NCBI GenBank assembly: GCA_039808325.1
Contig: JBDHSU010000042.1
Location: 1 to 29,040, forward strand
Direction of reading: 5' to 3'
DNA length: 29,040 nucleotides
DNA from: JAFKKS01 sp039808325
GTDB taxonomy: Bacteria; Pseudomonadota; Alphaproteobacteria; Rhizobiales; Xanthobacteraceae
In this document: positions 22,881 to 29,040 of the stretch, piece by piece
How the letters are laid out: each line of letters begins with the position of its first letter
Position numbering within the stretch: position 1 is the stretch's first letter
Notes under the pieces: model-generated
What the model was told of the DNA's origin: nothing
The model's database searches: none
What the model saw: only the letters and a program-made list of their open reading frames with translations
Program-made: the position numbers and the translations under genes

Positions 22881-23629
22881 CGAGCGGGCCGGCGCCGCTG
22901 CTGGAGATTTCCGGCTTGTCGAAGGCGTTCGGCGCCATGCCGGTACTCAAGTCGATCGATTTCAGTATCGGCGCCGGCGAGGTCGTCGCCGTGTGCGGCG
23001 CGAGCGGTTCGGGCAAGAGCACGCTGCTGCGGTGCATCAACGGCCTGGAAACGCCGGACGCCGGCAGCATGCGGTTTCGCGGTCAGGCCGTGTCGATGAC
23101 GCGAGCGGGCTTTCGCGACCTGCGGCGGCACGTCGGCATGGTTTTCCAGAGCTTCAACCTTTTTCCGCATCTGACGGCGACGCAGAACGTCTCCATCGGG
23201 CCGAAGAAGGTGCTGGGCAAGAGTGCCGGCGACGCGCAGCGCCTGGCGCGGTCGCTGCTCGATCGCGTCGGACTTTCGGACAAGGCCGACATCTTTCCGG
23301 ATTTTCTTTCCGGCGGGCAACAGCAACGCGTCGCGATTGCCCGGGCGCTGGCGATGGAGCCGGTGCTGATGTTGTTCGACGAGCCGACGTCGGCCCTCGA
23401 CCCCGAGATGGTCAAGGAAGTGCTCGACGTGATGCGCGGGCTCGCGAAGCAGGGGATGACGATGATCGTCGTCAGCCATGAGATGAACTTCGCGCACGAG
23501 GTCGCCGACCGCGTCGCTTTCATGCACGCCGGGGAGATCGTCGAGGTGGCGCCGCCGCAGTCGTTTTTCCAGTCGCCGCAGAACCCGCATGCGCGGAAGT
23601 TCGTCGGCACTGTGCTTGGTCACGCATGA
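22877..23629 (+). CDS. Polar-amino-acid ABC transporter ATP-binding protein (second importer)
   Basis: Cytoplasmic ATPase, 250 residues, GlnQ family. The start is ATG 22877, overlapping the aminotransferase stop by four bases. Walker A GASGSGKST (about residue 40), VGMVFQSFNLFPHLTATQNVSIG with the Q-loop, signature LSGGQQQRVAIARAL, Walker B LMLFDEPTSALDPE, and switch His in VSHEM are all intact. It is a distinct paralogue of the ATPase at 14548-15357. Here the ATPase comes first in the transporter gene order (ATPase, binding protein, permease, permease), unlike the first importer. Confidence 0.93.
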   Translation: MTSGPAPLLEISGLSKAFGAMPVLKSIDFSIGAGEVVAVCGASGSGKSTLLRCINGLETPDAGSMRFRGQAVSMTRAGFRDLRRHVGMVFQSFNLFPHLTATQNVSIGPKKVLGKSAGDAQRLARSLLDRVGLSDKADIFPDFLSGGQQQRVAIARALAMEPVLMLFDEPTSALDPEMVKEVLDVMRGLAKQGMTMIVVSHEMNFAHEVADRVAFMHAGEIVEVAPPQSFFQSPQNPHARKFVGTVLGHA

Positions 23630-23646
23630 GGAGAGAGGGGAATGTC

Positions 23647-24492
23647 ATGAACAGACGCAATTTGCTGAAGGCGCTTTCCGTGTCGGCGACAGCGGGAGCG
23701 ATGGCGGCGGGGACGCGAGCCGCATATGCGCAGGCCGGATCGGTCCTAGACGAGGTCAAGAAGCGCGGCACGGTTCGCGTCGGCGTCCGCACAGAGGTGC
23801 CGGGCTTCGGCATCGTCGATGATGCGGGCAAGACGGTCGGCTTCGACGTCGATATCGCCAGCGAGATTGCCAATCGTCTCGGCGTCAAAATCGAACTGGT
23901 TCCGGTGACGGCGGCGACGCGCGTGCCGTTGCTGCAACAGGGCCGCATCGACATGATCGTCGCGACGCTGACGCATTATCGCAAACGCGACGAGGTGATC
24001 GACTTCTCGATCGGCTACTTCTGGACCGGGCAAAAGCTGATGGTCAAGAAGACGAGCAGCATCAAGACGCTCGCGGACATGGCCGGCAAGCGGGCCGGCA
24101 CGACGGTTGGCGCCGGCGTCGTCGAGAATTTGAAGAGGGCGCAGCCGGCGGCGACGACACAGACCTTCGAGGGTTATCCGGAATCCTTTCTCGCGATGCA
24201 GCGCGGCCTAGTCGACGCCGTCGTCGCCGACGTGATCATTCTTGCGGGGCTGCGCGCGAATGCGCCGAATCCGACCGACTATGTGATCGTCGGCGAATCG
24301 CTCGGCGGCGGCGACTACGGGATAGGCCTGCGGGAGAACGATTCGAAGTGGCGTGACATCATCAATTTCACATTGCAGGACATTTGGCGCGACGGCGCCT
24401 GGGACAAGATCTACGGCCGCTGGATCGGGCCCGGGACGAAGCTCAATCTGGAGAAATCGGAGATCAATTTCTCGATGGTCCTCTGGGACTGA
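23647..24492 (+). CDS. Polar-amino-acid-type periplasmic binding protein (SBP family 3) with RR-containing leader
   Basis: Periplasmic receptor of 281 residues. ATG 23647 follows GGAGAGAGGGG, so the open frame from 23626 is not used. The leader MNRRNLLKALSVSATAGAM has a twin Arg before a modest hydrophobic core, Tat-like, ending near AYAQ. Family motifs follow: VKKRGTVRVGVRTEVPGFGIVD, VGFDVDIASEIANRLGV, GRIDMIVATLTHYRKRDEVIDFS. The two permease genes follow after 20 bases. Ligand specificity is unknown; the linked aminotransferase suggests an amino acid. Confidence 0.92.
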   Translation: MNRRNLLKALSVSATAGAMAAGTRAAYAQAGSVLDEVKKRGTVRVGVRTEVPGFGIVDDAGKTVGFDVDIASEIANRLGVKIELVPVTAATRVPLLQQGRIDMIVATLTHYRKRDEVIDFSIGYFWTGQKLMVKKTSSIKTLADMAGKRAGTTVGAGVVENLKRAQPAATTQTFEGYPESFLAMQRGLVDAVVADVIILAGLRANAPNPTDYVIVGESLGGGDYGIGLRENDSKWRDIINFTLQDIWRDGAWDKIYGRWIGPGTKLNLEKSEINFSMVLWD

Positions 24493-24512
24493 GCAGTATC
24501 GCCGGACTTGGG

Positions 24513-25214
24513 ATGATCAAGCTCGACTGGAGCATTCTCCTCGGCGATGGCGGCGAGCGCCTGATCGAGGGGGCGAAGGTCACGCTGCAACTGGCGGCGA
24601 CCTCGCTGGTGCTCGCGCTCGCGCTCGGGTTTCTTTTTGGCGTGGTGCGCTGGCTGCAGATACGGCCGCTCAAGCCCATCTGCTGGCTTTACGTCGAGTT
24701 CTCGCGCAACACGCCTCCGCTCGTGCAGATTCTCTTCTGGTATTTCTCGGCGACGGTCGTCCTGCCGGAGTGGGCGATCGTCGCTCTGCGCGACTACGGA
24801 TTCCAGTTCGTCGCGGCATCGTTCGCGCTCGGCGTCTACCACAGCGGCTTCGTCGCGGAGATCGTGCGGGGCGGCCTCAATGCCATCCCGCGCGGGCAGT
24901 ACGAGGCGGCGCAAGCGATCGGCTTCACGATACTGCAGACGGTGGGCAGTATTCTCATGCCGCAGCTTTTGCGCATCGTCATGCCGATGCTGACCAGCGA
25001 GGCAGTGAGCCTGGTGAAAAACACGTCGCTGGCGCTCGCGATCGGCGTCACCGAGATCACTTACCAGGCGCGCTACATCGACGTTTATACCTTCCGTGGC
25101 GTCGAGGCGCTGCTGGTCGTCACCGCGTTTTATCTTGTCACCTGCCTGGCCATCGCCGGCTGCGGAAGCTTGCTGCAGCGGTTTCTGCAGCGGAACCGGC
25201 GGATGGCCGCATGA
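24513..25214 (+). CDS. Polar-amino-acid ABC transporter permease, first of pair (second importer)
   Basis: Membrane subunit of 233 residues from ATG 24513, which is 20 bp after the binding-protein stop and matches the expected N-terminus. Hydrophobic helices, the RNTPPLVQILFWYF motif and the EAA loop EAAQAIGFTILQTVGSILMPQLLRIVMPML are present. The distal SLVKNTSLALAIGVTEITYQA is typical of HisM/GlnP permeases. The stop overlaps the next start (ATGA), so it should pair with 25211-25915. Confidence 0.92.
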   Translation: MIKLDWSILLGDGGERLIEGAKVTLQLAATSLVLALALGFLFGVVRWLQIRPLKPICWLYVEFSRNTPPLVQILFWYFSATVVLPEWAIVALRDYGFQFVAASFALGVYHSGFVAEIVRGGLNAIPRGQYEAAQAIGFTILQTVGSILMPQLLRIVMPMLTSEAVSLVKNTSLALAIGVTEITYQARYIDVYTFRGVEALLVVTAFYLVTCLAIAGCGSLLQRFLQRNRRMAA

Positions 25215-25915
25215 ACTGGGAACTGGTGTTCACGGCGAATAATGTCCGCCGGCTTCTCATCGGCGATTTCCCGCCTGCGCTGGGCGGTGTCGCGCTGACC
25301 CTGACGCTGGCGATCCTTGGCATCGTCGCAAGCACGATCATCGGCTTTGCCGTCGGCTATGCGCGGTTCGCCGGCAACCGCCCGGTGCGCTGGCTCGCCG
25401 CCTGTTACGTGGAATTCCTGCGCAACATCCCGCTGCTGATCCTGATCTTCTGGGCCTACTTCGCGCCGCCGTATTTCGGCTATACTCCCTCGAAGTTCGG
25501 CAGCGTGCTGGTCGCGCTGGTTCTGTTCAACGCCGCCTATATCGCGGAAGTGTTGCGCGGCGGGCTGCTCTCGGTTCCGGCCGGACAGATCGAGGCGGCG
25601 CGCGCAGTCGGCATGTCGCCGACGCAGCAGGTGCTCTACGTCGTTCTGCCGATTGCGGCCTACAACGTCATTCCCGCTCTGACCGGACGCTACATCACAT
25701 TGCTCAAGAACACCTCGTTGGCGTTTCTGATCGGCCTTGCGGAGCTCACCGAGATCGGACGTCAGATCAACAACCGGCTCCTGACCGCGCCGATCGAGGT
25801 CTACGCGACCTTGCTTGCCATATACTTTCTTCTCAATCGCTCGCTCAGCGCTGGCATGGGACTTTTCGAGGATCGGCTTCGTTTCAACCGCGTGTTCTGC
25901 AGATTCGCGCGATAG
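25211..25915 (+). CDS. Polar-amino-acid ABC transporter permease, second of pair (second importer)
   Basis: Membrane subunit of 234 residues from ATG 25211, overlapping the previous stop by four bases. The RNIPLLILIFWAYF motif, the EAA loop EAARAVGMSPTQQVLYVVLPIAAYNVIPALTG, and LLKNTSLAFLIGLAELTEIGRQINNR identify the HisM/GlnP family. It is the last gene of the gntR-side importer; about 1.1 kb of DNA with little coding content follows. Confidence 0.92.
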   Translation: MNWELVFTANNVRRLLIGDFPPALGGVALTLTLAILGIVASTIIGFAVGYARFAGNRPVRWLAACYVEFLRNIPLLILIFWAYFAPPYFGYTPSKFGSVLVALVLFNAAYIAEVLRGGLLSVPAGQIEAARAVGMSPTQQVLYVVLPIAAYNVIPALTGRYITLLKNTSLAFLIGLAELTEIGRQINNRLLTAPIEVYATLLAIYFLLNRSLSAGMGLFEDRLRFNRVFCRFAR

Positions 25916-26434
25916 CAATACGAGCGTCTCGGACCGCGGTTGGAGGGGCGGGGGTTTTGACGAATCCGTCAACGGATCAAGCCGCTTATTGAAATCTCTC
26001 TTCCCAAAGCCGCGCTCTTATAGCAAATCTACGGTTACCCATAGCGTCCAGCCGATGTCGAAAATTCCCTGGTTCCTCGAGATTTTTCCCTGTTTCGCCG
26101 CGCAGGGGAATTCGTCTCTAGGTCCAGAAAATACTCTCTGAATCTGCCGTCGGTTCGCGTTGCTCGTCATAGATTTTAGAAATTTCCCTGTATTTTTCGC
26201 TGTTATCCAGAGAATTCAGGCGCAAACCGGGTTCGATATCGCTGCATCGTCAGCCAGCGACGCCGGTCTCTTGGGGCGATTTCCGTGTGACGAAAAAATT
26301 GACGCGATCTCCGCGCCTTCAAAGGCACCGCGTAGTCTCTGCAAGCCGGTGTCGCCCAAATGCTTGCCGTGACAGGGCGAATTTTCTTGAAAGTCTCAGG
26401 CCACGAATTTTTGATATCCGCGTTTTGTCGGCCT

Positions 26435-26472
26435 GAGACTCGGTTCGATAATCGAAGAGACTGGGTTCGATA
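26435..26472 (+). repeat. 16-bp direct repeat flanking a TCGATAATCGA palindrome
   Basis: GAGACTCGGTTCGATA (26435-26450) and GAGACTGGGTTCGATA (26457-26472) differ at one of 16 positions and start 22 bases apart. Overlapping the first copy is the odd palindrome TTCGAT-A-ATCGAA (26444-26456). A third GGGTTCGATAT lies at 26229-26239. The palindrome core TCGATAATCGA recurs at 26964-26974. Confidence 0.6.
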
Positions 26473-26551
26473 TTTTTAATCGCAACGCGGTGAGAAACGG
26501 CACTTGGTGTCCGCACCTTCTGCCGGAGGGCAGCCGTGCATTGCCGTCTAG

Positions 26552-26758
26552 TCAGACTCGTCCATCGGGCGCCAAGAATTGGTTCTCAATGGTCCGCATA
26601 AGCCGTTGCGTGACGTAGGCGTGACACGCGTCAAGCGATGGGATGCGTGCCGCAATCGCCTTATATTCTTCGGCGGAGCGATTGTAGCGACTTTCGCCGA
26701 GCCATTCGAAGATGAGGTTCAAGGCAATCTTTTCGTAGGGCGTCGGAATTGATGCCAT
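26552..26758 (-). CDS. Small hypothetical protein
   Basis: A 68-residue frame starting MASIPTPYEKIALNLIFEW and ending QFLAPDGRV. It has balanced composition, with amphipathic helices (EEYKAIAARIPSL and YVTQRLMRTIENQF), unlike most antisense frames here. A start at 26869 would extend it to 105 residues, but the extra part looks less protein-like. The ribosome-binding site is weak for either start. I do not recognise a family, and no neighbour suggests a role. It stands alone in the AT-richer gap, transcribed away from the sugar-type importer. It could be a real small gene or a chance frame. Confidence 0.4.
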   Translation of the reverse strand: MASIPTPYEKIALNLIFEWLGESRYNRSAEEYKAIAARIPSLDACHAYVTQRLMRTIENQFLAPDGRV

Positions 26759-26962
26759 GACGATCCAATCCGATCTGACTTCGATATGGAGTTCGCATTC
26801 TGTAGCATGAGGTCTATTCTCGATCGCTGCACAGCGAGAGGAGAGCGCAACCGTTCGGTGCGGCGCCACGCGGTCGCAACGTCAACTACAAAAGGTAGAG
26901 TTGCCGCTGGTGTGTCTGCTTCGCCTCCAAGCCGATCGCAGAAGAGAAGTATCGCTGAAAAA

Positions 26963-27003
26963 ATCGATAATCGATTGACACGCTGCCCGCGGGATAGTTC
27001 AAT
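26963..27003 (+). promoter_or_regulatory. Palindrome-plus-promoter element upstream of the sugar-type importer
   Basis: ATCGAT-A-ATCGAT (26963-26975), an odd palindrome, runs directly into a consensus -35 TTGACA (26975-26980). TTCAAT at 26998-27003 is a fair -10 (four of six) at 17 bases. The permease ATG is 42 bases beyond. The palindrome abutting the -35 would suit a LacI- or GntR-type repressor or an activator; no such regulator gene for this operon is in the window. Confidence 0.5.
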
Positions 27004-27045
27004 CGAGCCTGGCAAGGCTCGGGATAGGCGTTTGGACTGGCCGAA

Positions 27046-27978
27046 ATGACGGACCGTGTGATTGAGTCTGGCGGCGAGCCAATGTGGGCTGGCCTTGACG
27101 CACTAAAAAATTCGCAAAGCCTTCAAGGCATTTTGTTCGTTGCGCCCAGCATCATTCTTCTTTTTCTGTTCGCCGCTTATCCGCTTGTCTCGTCCCTGTG
27201 GCTTAGCCTGCATACTGCAGAGATCTTCGGTACTGGACGCGAATTTGTAGGCCTGAAGAATTACGCGGAACTGCTGCCGTCAAACGAGTTTTGGACCGCG
27301 CTTTTCAACGGTGTCGTCTTCAGCGTCGTCACGGTTGCATTACAACTTGCTGCGGGGGTCGCGACAGCGCTCCTTCTCGACAATGCGTTTCCCGGTCGTG
27401 CGCTTGTCCGCGGGCTTATTTTGTTTCCGTTCGTGGTGCCGACAATCGTCGCGATACTGATCTGGAAATGGATTCTCAACGATCTCTATGGCGTCGCCAA
27501 CCTCGTTCTGATGAAGCTTGGACTCATCGACGAGGGTATCGCGTGGCTCGGCTCGCCGAGCCTTGCGATGGCGAGTGTCATTCTTATCAATGTCTGGATG
27601 TTCTTTCCGTTCATCACGATCCAGGTGCTGGCGCGCCTCCAGGCAATCCCGGTTGAATTATATGAATCCGCGCGCGTCGACGGCGCCAATGCAGCGCAGC
27701 GCTTCTGGTACATCATCCTTCCTGAACTTTGGTCGACCATCCTGCTCGTCGTTTTCATCCGCGGCCTCTGGATGTTCAACAAATTCGATACGATCTGGCT
27801 GCTGACGCAGGGCGGCCCAGTTGGTTCGACACAGACATTGCCGATCCTGGCTTATCTCAAGGCCTTCCACGAGTACGAACTGGGCAGCGGTGCGGCCGTG
27901 TCCGCCTGCATCTTCATGCTGCTGGCCGTCTTCGGCTATTGGTATACCGGCAAAATGCGTAAGGAGATGTCGAAATGA
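27046..27978 (+). CDS. Sugar-type ABC transporter permease (MalF/UgpA family)
   Basis: Inner-membrane permease of a CUT1-type importer, 310 residues with about six hydrophobic segments (GILFVAPSIILLFLFAAYPLVSSLWLSL first). The EAA loop ELYESARVDGANAAQRFWYIILPELW, with the SxxxDGA core, and the end WLLTQGGPVGSTQTLPILAY are family hallmarks. The start is uncertain: ATG 27046 gives a short hydrophilic N-terminus with no strong ribosome-binding site, and ATG 27082 is an alternative. It is the first gene of an operon with a MalG-like permease and a family-1 binding protein. The ATPase and any catabolic enzymes would lie to the right. Confidence 0.92.
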   Translation: MTDRVIESGGEPMWAGLDALKNSQSLQGILFVAPSIILLFLFAAYPLVSSLWLSLHTAEIFGTGREFVGLKNYAELLPSNEFWTALFNGVVFSVVTVALQLAAGVATALLLDNAFPGRALVRGLILFPFVVPTIVAILIWKWILNDLYGVANLVLMKLGLIDEGIAWLGSPSLAMASVILINVWMFFPFITIQVLARLQAIPVELYESARVDGANAAQRFWYIILPELWSTILLVVFIRGLWMFNKFDTIWLLTQGGPVGSTQTLPILAYLKAFHEYELGSGAAVSACIFMLLAVFGYWYTGKMRKEMSK

Positions 27979-28811
27979 CGTCTCTTTCGCGCAACGGACA
28001 GATCGTTTTGTGGCTTCTGATCATCCTGACGGTCGCCATCGTCTGCTTCCCACTCTATTGGATGGTGTTGTCGTCCTTCCGTCCGTTCAACGAGCTGTTC
28101 AGCCGCAGCCTGCATCTTTTGCCGACCGGCAGCTTTACGTTGGCGAACTACGTGCAGCTTTTGCACGATACATTGTTCGCAAGATACTTTCTGAACAGCC
28201 TGATCGTCTCTACCGCCGCCACACTGGGTGCCGTGGCAGCCGCTGTGCTTGCCGGCTACGGAATTACGCGCTTCGATTTTCCCGGGCGCAAGCTACTCGC
28301 GAGCAGCGTCCTGTTCGTCTACATGTTCCCGCCCATTCTGCTCTCCATCCCGCTGTTCGTGATGCTCAAGAATGTCGGTGTCATTGATAGTCTCGGCGGG
28401 CTTGCCCTCGCCCACATCAGCTTCACGTTACCACTTGCGATGTGGCTTGCGATCATTTTCTTCGAGGCAATTCCGCTCGAACTTGATGAAGCTGCGATGA
28501 TCGACGGCGCCGGAAGGCTGCGGGCTCTCTGGCTGGTCATTCTTCCTGTTGCGCTGCCCGGGATCGTCGCGCTCGCCGTCTTCGCCTTCATCATGTCGTG
28601 GAACGACTATTTGTTTGCGCTTATTCTGATCGTGAACGAACAAAAAAAGACGCTCCCAGTCGGCGTCGCCGGCTTCGTGGAGGCCACGAGCGTCGAGTGG
28701 GGGCTGCTGATGGCCGGCGGCGTCCTCATCACACTGCCGGTCCTGATCGGATTTGCCGTCGTGCAGCGCTGGCTCATTCACGGGCTTGCTGCAGGAGCGG
28801 TCAAAGGTTGA
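27975..28811 (+). CDS. Sugar-type ABC transporter permease (MalG/UgpE family)
   Basis: Second membrane subunit, 278 residues. ATG 27975 overlaps the previous stop as ATGA and has AAGGAG upstream. VCFPLYWMVLSSFRPFNELF at the N-terminus, a central LAGYGITRFDFPGRK, the EAA loop ELDEAAMIDGAGRLRALWLVILPVALPG and SWNDYLFALIL are typical of MalG-like permeases. It forms the channel with 27046-27978. Transported solute is probably a sugar, polyol or glycerol phosphate; nothing distinguishes among these. Confidence 0.93.
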   Translation: MTSLSRNGQIVLWLLIILTVAIVCFPLYWMVLSSFRPFNELFSRSLHLLPTGSFTLANYVQLLHDTLFARYFLNSLIVSTAATLGAVAAAVLAGYGITRFDFPGRKLLASSVLFVYMFPPILLSIPLFVMLKNVGVIDSLGGLALAHISFTLPLAMWLAIIFFEAIPLELDEAAMIDGAGRLRALWLVILPVALPGIVALAVFAFIMSWNDYLFALILIVNEQKKTLPVGVAGFVEATSVEWGLLMAGGVLITLPVLIGFAVVQRWLIHGLAAGAVKG

Positions 28812-28854
28812 TGCAACAACAGATTCTCAGCCAGAGATTTTACGGAGGAAGACG

Positions 28855-29040
28855 ATGCGAAACATTCTGTTGGGCGTGACATTGTGTCTGGCGCCGATGG
28901 CGCTTTCAGTCAGCGCGGCAAATGCGCAGACTGCAGTCGTGCGCGTCATGACGACCGAGACGAACCCGGACACCAAATCCGCGCTTGATGCGATTGCCAC
29001 GGAATATCAGACGAAAAATCCGAACGTGAAGATCGAGCTT
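28855..29040 (+). CDS. Family-1 extracellular solute-binding protein (partial, runs off right edge)
   Basis: Only the first 62 residues are inside the window. ATG 28855 has GGAGGAA at an ideal distance. A Sec signal peptide (MRNILLGVTLCLAPMALSV, ending near ANAQ) is followed by VVRVMTTETNPDTKSALDAIATEYQTKNPNVKIEL. This is the usual start of SBP_bac_1 proteins, where an ALDAIATEYQTKNPNVKI-like helix and strand follow the first beta strand. It follows the MalG-like gene by 43 bp. It is the periplasmic receptor for the adjacent sugar-type permeases; the ligand cannot be read from this fragment. Confidence 0.85.
   Translation, partial: MRNILLGVTLCLAPMALSVSAANAQTAVVRVMTTETNPDTKSALDAIATEYQTKNPNVKIEL

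Larger units (their letters stand above)
25916..27045 (+). other. 1.1-kb AT-richer, mostly non-coding region
   Basis: By eye this is less GC-rich than its neighbours, particularly 26040-26500. It holds a small inverted repeat TTGACG-AATC-CGTCAA (25957-25972), three TTCCCTG elements (near 26065, 26086 and 26184), a near-tandem 16-bp repeat at 26435-26472, one possible small gene at 26552-26758, and the palindrome-promoter element before the sugar-type permease. Short frames such as 26160-26372 (plus) lack any signature. It may be a decayed element or a junction between blocks; no transposase or integrase was recognised. Confidence 0.5.

Noticed and set aside
26160..26372. 70-codon plus-strand frame in the AT-richer gap
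   Set aside because: No ribosome-binding site and no signature; it overlaps the short repeats and could at best be a remnant.
26435..26472. Direct repeats considered as the start of a CRISPR array
   Set aside because: Only two adjacent copies with a 6-base separation, no regular spacers and no cas genes.

Overview
The window is a dense stretch of bacterial chromosome or large replicon: about 29 protein genes, no rRNA or tRNA seen, and no recognisable transposase or CRISPR array. The high GC, Tat-like leaders on several solute-binding proteins, and heavy load of ABC importers with CoA/PLP catabolic enzymes suggest an alphaproteobacterium, probably of the Hyphomicrobiales (Bradyrhizobium-like). 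That assignment is inference; there is no phylogenetic marker gene here.

Left part (1-8509). A leftward branched-chain-amino-acid-type (LIV/HAAT) importer operon encodes a Tat-like binding protein, LivG, LivF and LivH, the last running off the left edge. Diverging from it is a second, clearly paralogous binding protein, then the two subunits of an ATP-dependent hydantoinase/oxoprolinase (HyuA, HyuB). The arrangement suggests one permease served by two binding proteins, with a cyclic amide or related compound opened by HyuAB. A compact array of dyad half-sites lies just upstream of hyuA.

Middle left (8666-10867). A SnoaL/NTF2-fold protein and an orphan dipeptide-type (family 5) binding protein are separated by a perfect 9-bp hairpin. 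A 545-bp stretch without a convincing gene follows.

Centre (11413-19425). A leftward IclR regulator diverges from a polar-amino-acid ABC importer (binding protein, two permeases, ATPase). A CaiB/BaiF CoA-transferase, a thiolase-like protein lacking the usual catalytic Cys and His, its DUF35 partner and a class-V PLP enzyme continue in the same direction with tight spacing. This looks like an uptake-plus-catabolism unit for an amino-acid-like compound handled as a CoA ester. A promoter with a perfect palindrome just downstream of it lies in the iclR/binding-protein gap.

Centre right (19441-25915). A class-III aminotransferase resembling 2,2-dialkylglycine decarboxylase faces left. Divergent from it run a GntR/FCD regulator, a class-I aminotransferase and a second polar-amino-acid ABC importer (ATPase, binding protein, two permeases). 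The motif TTGTCRACAA occurs in the divergent gap and again in the putative promoter of the class-I aminotransferase gene, suggesting one GntR regulon.

Right end (25916-29040). About 1.1 kb of AT-richer, repeat-containing DNA with at most one small gene precedes a sugar-type (CUT1) ABC importer: two permeases and the start of a family-1 binding protein that runs off the right edge.

The most interesting candidate system is the 11.4-25.9 kb block: two amino-acid importers, three PLP enzymes of different folds, a CoA-transferase and a thiolase-like/DUF35 pair under two local regulators. I do not recognise this set as a described pathway, and its substrate cannot be read from the sequence.
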